Below are positions 1-6,311 of a stretch of DNA of 14,723 nucleotides, piece by piece. Every line of letters begins with the position of its first letter. Within the stretch, counting starts at the first letter, position 1. Made by a program: the position numbers and the translations under genes. The notes under the pieces were generated by a model. The model was not told where the DNA came from and ran no database searches. It saw only the letters and a list, made by a program, of their open reading frames with translations. The stretch spans positions 34,741 through 49,463 of the forward strand of contig DBTU01000052.1 in NCBI GenBank assembly GCA_002307215.1, given 5' to 3'. The DNA is from Lachnoclostridium sp. UBA1308 (GTDB lineage Bacteria; Bacillota; Clostridia; Lachnospirales; Lachnospiraceae).

Positions 1-48
1 CATTTCTTTCCCAGTCTTGTCACTACCCTTGCTAGGCTGAACTGTAAC
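1..48 (+). repeat. 3' end of a second copy of the rod-shaped structured element (truncated by window edge)
   Basis: This stretch aligns with the 3' part of the complete element ending at 2332. Both contain a TTCCC..AGTCTT block followed by an arm ending CTGTAAC, in the same order and orientation. Positions 33-48 are also the exact reverse complement of 16 bases in the 5' arm of the complete copy (2129-2144), so the terminal stem sequence is conserved. The 5' part of this copy lies outside the window, so its folding cannot be checked. What is seen is homology and orientation. Whether it is an RNA gene or a mobile repeat is inference. Confidence 0.55.
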
Positions 49-77
49 AAATATTTTGCATATTTACAAAATAGTCA

Positions 78-106
78 TTGACAGAATAAACCGTATCGTC
101 TACTAT
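78..106 (+). promoter_or_regulatory. Sigma-A promoter of rpsT
   Basis: A perfect TTGACA -35 box (78-83) is followed by a 17-nt spacer and TACTAT (101-106). Transcription should begin near 113, giving a leader of about 137 nt before the rpsT start. It lies 30 nt past the end of the upstream structured element, so rpsT has its own promoter. Confidence 0.8.
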
Positions 107-249
107 GTAATAGTATGTTTCCATTAGAGCGTCCGTGTCCGGATTTAATGAAACAAGTAATCGAGTAACCAAGATCAAGTCAGCATCTCACTCTCAATTA
201 GATGTCCTTGTATCGCGGTTAAATTATCATATAATTGGAGGTGTACGAG

Positions 250-513
250 TTGGCTAATATAAAATCCGCTAAGAAAAGAATCTTGGTTAACGAAACAAAA
301 GCTATTAGAAATAAGCAAATCAAGTCCAAGGTTAAGACGGTTATTAAAAAGGTAGATGCTGCTGTTGCTTTAAGCGATAAAGAACTTGCTAAAACAACTT
401 TAGTAGAGGCTGTAACAGAAATCGATAAGGCTTCTTCCAAAGGAATTTATCACAAGAATACAGCTTCAAGAAAAGTATCTCGCTTAACTAAGGCTGTTAA
501 TAGCATCGCATAA
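250..513 (+). CDS. rpsT: 30S ribosomal protein S20
   Basis: This encodes ribosomal protein S20 (87 aa), a primary binder of 16S rRNA in the 30S subunit. The N-terminus (M)ANIKSAKKR and the lysine-rich helical sequence with a late HKNTASRKVSRL block are typical of the family, and the length is normal. The chosen start is TTG at 250. A GGAGGTG ribosome binding site at 237-243 lies 6 nt before it, and translation from here gives the canonical start. The upstream in-frame TTG at 235 and GTG at 241 precede or overlap that site. E. coli rpsT also uses a UUG start and is translationally autoregulated; the same may hold here, but that is inference. The gene is monocistronic, with its own promoter and terminator. 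Confidence 0.97.
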   Translation: MANIKSAKKRILVNETKAIRNKQIKSKVKTVIKKVDAAVALSDKELAKTTLVEAVTEIDKASSKGIYHKNTASRKVSRLTKAVNSIA

Positions 514-526
514 CAAAAAAATTAGC

Positions 527-566
527 AAACACCCGGAAATGTAACCCACATTTCCGGGTGTTTTTT
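527..566 (+). terminator. Rho-independent terminator of rpsT
   Basis: A perfect 13-bp stem (530-542 with 548-560) with loop AACCC is followed by TTTTTT. The stem extends by A-U pairs into the U tract. It sits 13 nt after the rpsT stop. The convergent regulator gene ends at 565, inside this feature, so the hairpin may also slow transcription arriving from the minus strand. Confidence 0.93.
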
Positions 567-1971
567 ATAGCAAAAGCTCTGTCTTGTCCTCACTCTCAAG
601 AATCCGTTTCAATATCTTAATTCCCTCTTCAAACTCTGTTGAATTTCGCGCCGCTGTTACAGAAATTCTTACCGCGCGACGATCTGTTGAATTGCCCACA
701 AGGAAACGCTCCCCCGAATATACCTGAACTCCTTCGTTCTTGGCACAAATCTCGAAGCTTTTACCGGTAAAGGCTTCCGAAAGCGGTATCCACCGAAACG
801 GGCATTCTCCTTCTCCCAGTATCTCGTATTCTCCAAGATGACGATTCACTATCTCATTCTGCTCCAGGGTATAGCTTCTGCGTTCGGTTGCAATAATGTC
901 CGCTATCCCTGTGTGTATCAACCTTGCAGCTAATTCCAGCATAAAGGGTGATACAGAGATATTCATATTATAGATTCCCGTATATATTTCCTTATGATAT
1001 AGTTCAGGAACTACTACGAAAGCCAGACGAAGTCCAGGCGAGATGATTTTGGACAGACTTAAGATGTAAACTGTCTGTTCGGGGGCAAAGTACGCAACAG
1101 GAGGCAGTGGATCTGCTTTCAGAAGGCTATTGATTGCATCTTCTATGATAATGATATGATACTTCTTCGCGATATCCGCTATCATACTCCTTGTCTTTCG
1201 GCTCATATTATGTGTCGTTGGATTATGAAAATCAGGAATGATATACAGTCCTTTGATTCTTTCATTCTTAATCGCATTAACCAGTCCCTCCTGTGTGATT
1301 TCATTATCCTTCCACTCAATCGGAACCAGTTGGATACCAAGCATCTTGGCAGCGGTCTTAATTCCCGGATAGGTCAGAGGATCTGTCCCTATCTTATCTC
1401 CTGCTTTAAACAGCGAGGCCAGTATGGCGGCAATCGCATTTTGTCCGCCTGCGGTAAATATAATCTGTTCCGGAGCAACCTCGTAACTTACTTTACTAAT
1501 CCATTTCACCGCGGCTTCCTTCTGCCGGATACTACCCCCTACCGTTCCATATTGAAAAAGTTTTTCAGACTCTGGCTCCGATAAGAGCTTTTGAATATAT
1601 TCGGTCACTTTTCTGTTCGGCCAGGAGTGCGGAAGGATTGCGCCCATTTCAATCATCTGAAGCTGTTCCGGATTTGGGCTTAAGATATGATTGGTTCCGG
1701 CATCGGAGGCTACATAAGTACCGCTTCCGATGGAAGCACAGATTAAGCCGTTTTGTTCACACAACTTAAAAGCTCTGGATACAGTGCTCAGATTGATATC
1801 CAGATAATCCGCAAGTTCTCTTTGTGGTGGAAGCTTTGTTCCCGGCATCAACCTTCCACTCTTAATATCCTCCTCCAACATACGAGCGAGTACTTTATAA
1901 ATCGGACCCGAGGTACCGGTGAGATCAGGCTTCCAGCTCATCGGATAATGATCAAATGAATTAACAGGCAT
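565..1971 (-). CDS. MocR-family regulator (GntR winged helix fused to aminotransferase-like domain)
   Basis: This 468-aa protein has the MocR/PdxR/GabR architecture. Residues about 23-90 form a GntR winged helix (PPQRELADYLDINLSTVSRAF, then a GSGTYV wing). The rest is a fold-type I aminotransferase-like domain. PLP-binding landmarks are visible: HNPT with Asn250, an IIIIEDA strand with Asp278, SLSK with the Schiff-base Lys308, GLRL with Arg314, and VRIS with Arg435 for a substrate carboxylate. Such proteins sense PLP or an amino compound and control neighbouring genes. It is divergent from an aminotransferase gene, with a palindromic operator candidate between them. The start has an AGGAGG site (1977-1982) 5 nt upstream. 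The effector is unknown. Confidence 0.93.
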   Translation of the reverse strand: MPVNSFDHYPMSWKPDLTGTSGPIYKVLARMLEEDIKSGRLMPGTKLPPQRELADYLDINLSTVSRAFKLCEQNGLICASIGSGTYVASDAGTNHILSPNPEQLQMIEMGAILPHSWPNRKVTEYIQKLLSEPESEKLFQYGTVGGSIRQKEAAVKWISKVSYEVAPEQIIFTAGGQNAIAAILASLFKAGDKIGTDPLTYPGIKTAAKMLGIQLVPIEWKDNEITQEGLVNAIKNERIKGLYIIPDFHNPTTHNMSRKTRSMIADIAKKYHIIIIEDAINSLLKADPLPPVAYFAPEQTVYILSLSKIISPGLRLAFVVVPELYHKEIYTGIYNMNISVSPFMLELAARLIHTGIADIIATERRSYTLEQNEIVNRHLGEYEILGEGECPFRWIPLSEAFTGKSFEICAKNEGVQVYSGERFLVGNSTDRRAVRISVTAARNSTEFEEGIKILKRILESEDKTELLL

Positions 1972-2062
1972 ATACTCCTCCTATAAAATGTACGATCGAC
2001 TTGATAGATATATTCAAATTTACAATTGTCTTTATATATATTTAAAACATTTCAATTGTTTT

Positions 2063-2097
2063 GCATACAATTCTAGCATTGTATGCATGTAAATGCA
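2063..2097. promoter_or_regulatory. Palindromic operator candidate between MocR gene and aminotransferase gene
   Basis: A perfect 9-bp inverted repeat is seen: GCATACAAT (2063-2071), 6-nt spacer, ATTGTATGC (2078-2086). An overlapping shorter inverted repeat, TGCAT-GTAA-ATGCA, covers 2084-2097, so related half-sites occur about three times. The site overlaps the -35 region of the rightward promoter. MocR-type regulators typically bind repeated half-sites in the space they share with a divergent gene. Assigning this site to the gene at 565-1971 is inference from position. Confidence 0.6.
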
Positions 2098-2107
2098 ATG
2101 ATATAAT
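2079..2107 (+). promoter_or_regulatory. Promoter for the rod-shaped element and/or aminotransferase gene
   Basis: A perfect TATAAT -10 (2102-2107) lies 17 nt after TTGTAT (2079-2084), a weak -35 match of 3/6 that sits inside the operator palindrome. Transcription would start near 2114, just before the structured element at 2128. No other promoter is evident before the aminotransferase start at 2371, so one transcript could contain both. Confidence 0.6.
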
Positions 2108-2127
2108 TTAAAAAATCCTACAATGTA

Positions 2128-2332
2128 GGTTACAGTTCAGCCTACCAAGATATTGTTAAGACCAGGGAGGAAGTGTTCCCATGGATGAGCCATTCCCACT
2201 TAATTGCATTACGTAGCGGTACATAAGGTTCTGATAAACAGAACCTAAGTACCGACGAATGCAAATACTCACCATGGGAATCATTTTTCCCTAGTCTTAT
2301 ACTTTTGACTTAGGTAAGCCTGAGCTGTAACC
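2128..2332 (+). ncRNA. Rod-shaped 205-nt structured element (candidate 6S-like RNA, mRNA leader, or MITE-type repeat)
   Basis: The whole segment folds into one long interrupted hairpin. Paired arms are 2128-2146 with 2313-2332, 2157-2168 with 2288-2299 (12 positions, one mismatch), 2176-2184 with 2272-2280 (9 bp), 2186-2189 with 2268-2271, 2204-2210 with 2258-2264 (7 bp), 2217-2222 with 2249-2254, and 2226-2233 with 2239-2246, closed by an ATAAA loop. A 14-nt/3-nt asymmetric bulge (2190-2203 opposite 2265-2267) interrupts the middle. A promoter with TATAAT lies directly upstream. Size, rod shape and bulge fit a 6S-type RNA, but I cannot match a consensus. A second copy at 1-48 and the terminal inverted repeats also fit a miniature mobile element. 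No coding potential is seen. Confidence 0.5.
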
Positions 2333-2370
2333 AATACAGTAATTTAATAGTAAAAGAAAGGTGTGCGCCT

Positions 2371-3552
2371 ATGAATGATTTATTTTCCGATCGGATTTTG
2401 AAAACGAAAGCATCCTTTACTCGTGAAATCCTGAAAGCAACAGAAAGCAACGATATCATCTCCTTTGCCGGCGGTCTTCCGAATCCAATTTCCTTTCCGC
2501 TAGAGGAGCTTGCAAAATCGTCTGCCCGTATTATTGAGATGCACAAAGACAAAGTGTTTCAGTATTCCACAACGGAAGGCTATCTCCCCTTACGGCAGTT
2601 AATCGCTGATCGCTATGAGAAAAGATTCGGCCTCAAGTTTTTACCGGAGGATATTATGATTACGACAGGCTCGCAACAGGGTCTTGATTTGGTCGGCAAA
2701 GTCTTAATTAACAAGGGTGACGGCATCATCCTTGAAGAGCCCGGATATCTTGGTGCCATTCAGGCCTTCTCTCTATTTGAGCCTACATTCCTTCCTGTTA
2801 CACTGGAAGAGGACGGTGTTAATCTCGAAGAACTTGAGCATATACTGCGTACCCAAAGTGTAAAGATATTTTACAGTGTACCAAATTATCAGAATCCGAC
2901 CGGCCTAACTTATAGTTTGAAGAAACGGGAGGCCATTCGCAAAATACTCGAGAAATATCAAGTGGTTCTTGTTGAGGATGACCCCTACAGTGAGCTGTGT
3001 TTTGACGGTGAGTCTTATCCCTACATCGGTGCTGATCAATTAGAATACAGTGTTTTATTCGGAACTTTTTCCAAAACAGTGACTCCCGGGATGAGGCTGG
3101 GCTTTGTCATCACGAAGAACAAGGCCTTAATGAAGCATCTTAATACCGCAAAACAAGGGTCGGATCTACACACCAATATCTTCGCCCAATATCTTATTTA
3201 CGATTATTTGGTACATAACGATTATGAGAAGCATATCACAAAAATTACAGCCCTCTATAAACAGCAAAGCAGTGTGATGCTTGATGCAATGGATCGATAT
3301 TTTCCTTCCTATGTATCACATACTGCTCCGCTTGGCGGTATGTTTCTCTGGGCAACCTTAAATAATGGGCTGGCAGCAATCGATCTTCTAGCAGAAGCCG
3401 TAAAAGAAAATGTAATATTCGTACCCGGAGATCCGTTCTATACCACAAAGGAGCGGGTAAATACACTCCGACTGAATTATACCAATTCAGAAGAAACTAC
3501 AATAGTAGAAGGCATCAAAAGATTGGGTGCAATCCTACACCGATATGTCTAG
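2371..3552 (+). CDS. PLP-dependent class I/II aminotransferase
   Basis: This 393-aa protein belongs to the fold-type I aminotransferases close to the 2-aminoadipate/aromatic (LysN, KAT II-like) group. Visible landmarks are SFAGGLPNP near 31-39, QYSTTEGYLPLR at 64-75, a TTGSQQGLD phosphate-binding turn near 98-106, YQNPTG with Asn175, EDDPY with Asp203, GTFSK with the PLP lysine Lys235, and LRLNY with Arg367 for the substrate carboxylate. The protein is full length. It transfers an amino group between an amino acid and a 2-oxo acid in the cytoplasm; the exact substrate is not readable. AAAGGTG at 2357-2363 lies 7 nt before the ATG. The divergent MocR regulator and the operator upstream point to local control. 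Its stop overlaps that of the convergent downstream gene. Confidence 0.93.
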   Translation: MNDLFSDRILKTKASFTREILKATESNDIISFAGGLPNPISFPLEELAKSSARIIEMHKDKVFQYSTTEGYLPLRQLIADRYEKRFGLKFLPEDIMITTGSQQGLDLVGKVLINKGDGIILEEPGYLGAIQAFSLFEPTFLPVTLEEDGVNLEELEHILRTQSVKIFYSVPNYQNPTGLTYSLKKREAIRKILEKYQVVLVEDDPYSELCFDGESYPYIGADQLEYSVLFGTFSKTVTPGMRLGFVITKNKALMKHLNTAKQGSDLHTNIFAQYLIYDYLVHNDYEKHITKITALYKQQSSVMLDAMDRYFPSYVSHTAPLGGMFLWATLNNGLAAIDLLAEAVKENVIFVPGDPFYTTKERVNTLRLNYTNSEETTIVEGIKRLGAILHRYV

Positions 3553-3977
3553 GCAACCGGCTTCATATCTATTTTAACACCTGGACATCTATCATTAATG
3601 ATTTTCAAAAACTTCTCCTTGTTTTCAGGCGAAATACATGTTCCACCTGATATTTGAAGTCTATCAAAAGAAAGTGCGGGCTGTTTATCATAACTTCTGA
3701 TATGTTTTATACTTTTAATAGTTTTTAGCTCAATATTCATCCGAAAAGGACTGCATTTAATCTTCAATTGTTTATCCGTTATCGTATAACCTGTATCAAG
3801 CCACATCCATATAAATAAAATATCTGCCAATAAAATCAAACCTAAAGGATAAATCAGAAAAAATCTTATCTCCTGTAAGATAATAAAAGATATTAAAGTA
3901 AATACTGTAATCCCACCTAATGGTAATAAAAAACATAATATTGCTACACCCATACTTCTCTCTGACTTAAAATACAT
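3549..3977 (-). CDS. Membrane protein with bacterial PH-like domain (bPH_4/YyaB type)
   Basis: This is a 142-aa protein. Residues about 10-34 and 37-60 form two hydrophobic membrane segments, with a charged N-terminus. The C-terminal part, with YTITDKQLKIKCSPFR, then PALSFDRLQI and ISPENKEKFL, matches the pattern of the small bacterial PH-like domain formerly called DUF1200. The function of this family is unknown. A GGAGG site (3987-3991) lies 9 nt before the ATG. The gene converges on the aminotransferase, with both stop codons inside one CTAG (3549-3552). It appears monocistronic; no promoter was identified with confidence. Confidence 0.8.
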   Translation of the reverse strand: MYFKSERSMGVAILCFLLPLGGITVFTLISFIILQEIRFFLIYPLGLILLADILFIWMWLDTGYTITDKQLKIKCSPFRMNIELKTIKSIKHIRSYDKQPALSFDRLQISGGTCISPENKEKFLKIINDRCPGVKIDMKPVA

Positions 3978-4251
3978 TCAAACGCGCCTCCAATATAACT
4001 TATTCACAATAGAAAACCTTGCAAAGAGATTACTTTAATTATACAAGAAAAATCCTGAAATACTACCATTATTTGATGGTTAACAAATCAGGCGTTGACA
4101 ATTAGGTTTAATTTGGGAGTCAAATTCACTTTCATAAAAAGAGCCTTTTAAATCACGTTATTTCACTTGAACTATACAATGTCTTTAATATCAAATACTG
4201 GATCAAATTTTGTATTTTAATGCACCTTGAATCTCTGAAACTATAGATCAA
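3978..4251. other. Non-coding stretch with nothing identified
   Basis: This AT-rich segment upstream of the PH-domain gene has no supported coding region. It must contain that gene's promoter, but I see no convincing -35/-10 pair. A TTGACA at 4095-4100 lacks a -10 at suitable spacing. Confidence 0.5.
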
Positions 4252-4361
4252 TAACGCAAGGAGTACAAACAAAAAATGATATGCCCTCCCTTATTATTTA
4301 CAGTTTTGTTGTTTCAACTGTTAACTATAAGAGGGAGCATATCATTTTGCTGTGTGCGTTA
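4252..4361. repeat. Long imperfect inverted repeat (about 110-nt hairpin)
   Basis: Arms pair in order: TAACGCA (4252-4258) with TGCGTTA (4355-4361), AAAATGATATG (4273-4283) with CATATCATTTT (4338-4348), a C/T-rich tract (4284-4293) with its G/A-rich partner (4328-4337), and ACAGTT (4300-4305) with AACTGT (4316-4321). Internal loops separate the stems. The hairpin is far longer than a usual terminator. It lies between convergently transcribed neighbours and has no coding potential. It could be a bidirectional terminator, a MITE remnant or an RNA. Confidence 0.6.
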
Positions 4362-4444
4362 TTAATTGAATAAAACTATTATCTTGATTTCTTCACCTCG
4401 AAAAAATATGTTACTAACACATCTATTATCTATTTAGATACACA

Positions 4445-4674
4445 GGTACATTAACAATATTAATCTATTGGACTGCCTTTATAACTTTCCTGGTAATACT
4501 TGCTTTTACATTGGAGCGATCAAGTCAGGAAATCGTCCAGGGAAGGACGATTTAGGAGCATGCGACATGGATGGCGCTTTGCTCCGACAGACTGTCCCAA
4601 GCTCCGATGTGAAAGCTTAGTATTACCTGAAAGTTATAACCGAAAGGAAAATAGATTAATATTGTCAATGTACC
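4445..4674. repeat. Large branched palindromic element (about 230 nt, multi-stem)
   Basis: A very long closing stem is seen in three blocks. Positions 4445-4469 pair with 4650-4674 (25 positions, one mismatch). Positions 4476-4500 pair with 4619-4647 with small bulges. Positions 4501-4517 pair with 4601-4617 (17 positions, two G-U if read as plus-strand RNA, one mismatch). The apex holds two hairpins: a perfect 9-bp stem (4530-4538 with 4545-4553) and GGAGCA/TGCTCC (4555-4560 with 4580-4585). It lies in the 3' flank of the permease gene. A 61-codon open frame inside is judged spurious. A structured RNA or non-autonomous mobile element is the likely class; I do not recognise the family. Confidence 0.65.
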
Positions 4675-4702
4675 GTTCCTTATAAAAGGTCCTTTCTTTT
4701 AT

Positions 4703-4727
4703 AAGACCGCCCCTTTCATAAGGTCTT
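4703..4727. other. Weak hairpin after the permease gene, possible terminator
   Basis: AAGACC (4703-4708) pairs with GGTCTT (4722-4727), just beyond the permease stop at 4731. A further GGTC at 4688-4691 can compete for the same partner. On the minus strand no clean U tract follows, so this is a poor intrinsic terminator for the permease. The large element beyond it may take that role. Confidence 0.3.
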
Positions 4728-4730
4728 TTC

Positions 4731-6131
4731 TTACGCAGGTTCTGTCAGTGCCTGTTCTTCCTTCATAAGTGCCACTTTATTGATTTCCATCATATCCGGG
4801 CAGGCAAACAGGCTTGCCTTTTTAATTATCTTGATCCAGATAACTGCATAGGCGAACATTACCATTAAGATAACACCGAATATTTTATAAATGAATATTC
4901 TGGTATCTCCCGCCGCAATATTCCAGATCATAAAGATGTTACCGGCGATACAGATTAATTGTGGAATTCCTCCGAGGGTCAGCTTCTTATTGCGTCCCGA
5001 TGCATTCGGATATCTTTTACGAAGTACCAGAACAGAAATATTGACTAATATGTAGGAGGAAAGCCAAAAGCAGGAAGCAGCAAGCAAAAGTGTCGTCAAA
5101 CCGGAGGACTGTGTAAAACCGGTGATAAGATTGATGGCAATAACAATGGCAAGCATTGCAAGACCGGCAATCGGGGTATCTTTCTTGTTCTTCTTTGAGA
5201 AGACCGAAGGAACCATCTCGGCCTCGGCCATACCACTCAATATTCTTGTAACACTGCCAAGTACTGTATTAATCGTACTGACTCCGGCAAGTATCGTAAC
5301 AAAGGCCATCCAGTAGCCTCCCACTTTACCAAGCATATTCGTTGCAAATAGCATATGAGGCAGCTCTGCGGAGCTAAGTGCATCAAGTGTCACGTAATTT
5401 GTCATTCCGGCTCCCAACAAAGATTGTACACCGAACAATAAGAGAAGACTTAAGATCATGGCTAAGGGTATGTTACGCTTAGGGTTTTTCAAACTTTTTG
5501 CAATCGGAATAACAAATTCGATTCCGATGAACAGCCAGAATGCTAAGGCAGAAAGTGAGATTAGTCCGGACAAGGTATTAATCACCGGTTTCGTCTGCTC
5601 CGCGGCTGTAACTACGGTACCTGTTCCAAGCTTAAAGAAGCTGATGATTCCAAGCAAGAAAAAGGATCCAATCAAAAGAATTACTGTAATATTCTGAATC
5701 TTTGCAAATATATCGACACCCATGAGATTAACAATTACTAAGAGTACAAGAATAATCAGACTAATCAATAGTGTGGGAACCATAGGTAAAACGGTCTGAT
5801 GGAGTACCATACCACACATTGCCATTTCTACTGAGGCCGCCAACATATTGGTAATAACATAGGCGGATAGATTTGATACAATAGAAGCCACCGGTCCCAA
5901 TCCGACTAGGGTGTATTGTCCAAGACCACCTTCAACATCAGGCATCATTCCGTGTAATTCCGAGAATGTTAATGCCAACAGACTGCTTAGTACAAATACA
6001 ATAAATAATGGAATGATAAATCCTTTTCCGGCTAATCCTACACCCTGTCCGAGTAACAACAGGCAGGTGGTAGCAACAATTAATCCGACACATACCGAGA
6101 CAGCACTTCCTAACCCTAATTTCTTCTCCAT
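4731..6131 (-). CDS. APC-superfamily amino acid permease
   Basis: This 466-aa integral membrane protein has about twelve hydrophobic segments spread along its length. The first segment contains a glycine-rich GLIVATTCLLLLGQGVGL run. An EGGLGQYTLVGLGP motif follows segment two, and KNPKRNIP occurs between central helices, as in APC amino-acid/polyamine transporters. It probably imports the substrate of the adjoining oxidase cluster by ion-coupled transport; the substrate is inferred only as an amino acid or amine. I chose the start at 6131 (MEKKLGLG) because longer in-frame starts (6155, 6212) lack a good ribosome binding site. Even here the best site, AAAGG, is about 13 nt away. A terminator separates it from the upstream oxidase gene, so its expression may be partly uncoupled. 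Confidence 0.88.
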   Translation of the reverse strand: MEKKLGLGSAVSVCVGLIVATTCLLLLGQGVGLAGKGFIIPLFIVFVLSSLLALTFSELHGMMPDVEGGLGQYTLVGLGPVASIVSNLSAYVITNMLAASVEMAMCGMVLHQTVLPMVPTLLISLIILVLLVIVNLMGVDIFAKIQNITVILLIGSFFLLGIISFFKLGTGTVVTAAEQTKPVINTLSGLISLSALAFWLFIGIEFVIPIAKSLKNPKRNIPLAMILSLLLLFGVQSLLGAGMTNYVTLDALSSAELPHMLFATNMLGKVGGYWMAFVTILAGVSTINTVLGSVTRILSGMAEAEMVPSVFSKKNKKDTPIAGLAMLAIVIAINLITGFTQSSGLTTLLLAASCFWLSSYILVNISVLVLRKRYPNASGRNKKLTLGGIPQLICIAGNIFMIWNIAAGDTRIFIYKIFGVILMVMFAYAVIWIKIIKKASLFACPDMMEINKVALMKEEQALTEPA

Positions 6132-6210
6132 ATAAATAACACTACCTTTCTTCATGGCCTGCAAACTTTGAGCCGCAGGCACAAATTTGTGTGTGAAAAT
6201 CCTAAAATAC

Positions 6211-6243
6211 AAAAAAGACGTCTATTCATATGCCAGACGCCTT
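6211..6243 (-). terminator. Rho-independent terminator after the FAD oxidase gene
   Basis: Read on the minus strand, AAGGCGTCT (6243-6235) pairs with AGACGTCTT (6223-6215), 9 bp including one G-U that pairs only on this strand, and a run of U follows. It lies about 70 nt after the oxidase stop and 80 nt before the permease start, so it either ends the redox operon or attenuates readthrough into the permease. Confidence 0.85.
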
Positions 6244-6311
6244 AGTCATTATTTATATATTCTTTCATTATAATAATTTATCTAAATTAAAATTGTATAA
6301 ATCGGAACCAA

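Noticed and set aside
1156..1584. 142-codon open frame on the plus strand
   Set aside because: It is the complement of the MocR regulator coding region, with no ribosome binding site.
2128..2370. T-box or known amino-acid riboswitch leader of the aminotransferase
   Set aside because: No T-box sequence, no lysine-riboswitch core and no terminator/antiterminator pair were found before the start codon.
4095..4100. Perfect TTGACA as a promoter
   Set aside because: No acceptable -10 box occurs 16-18 nt downstream and no gene follows on that strand.
4555..4600. Small self-cleaving ribozyme at the apex of the branched element
   Set aside because: Short matches to ribozyme-like strings were noticed but no complete hammerhead, HDV-like or twister core could be assembled.
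4500..4685. 61-codon open frame on the plus strand
   Set aside because: It lies entirely within the branched palindrome, has no ribosome binding site at a proper distance and no protein-like composition.
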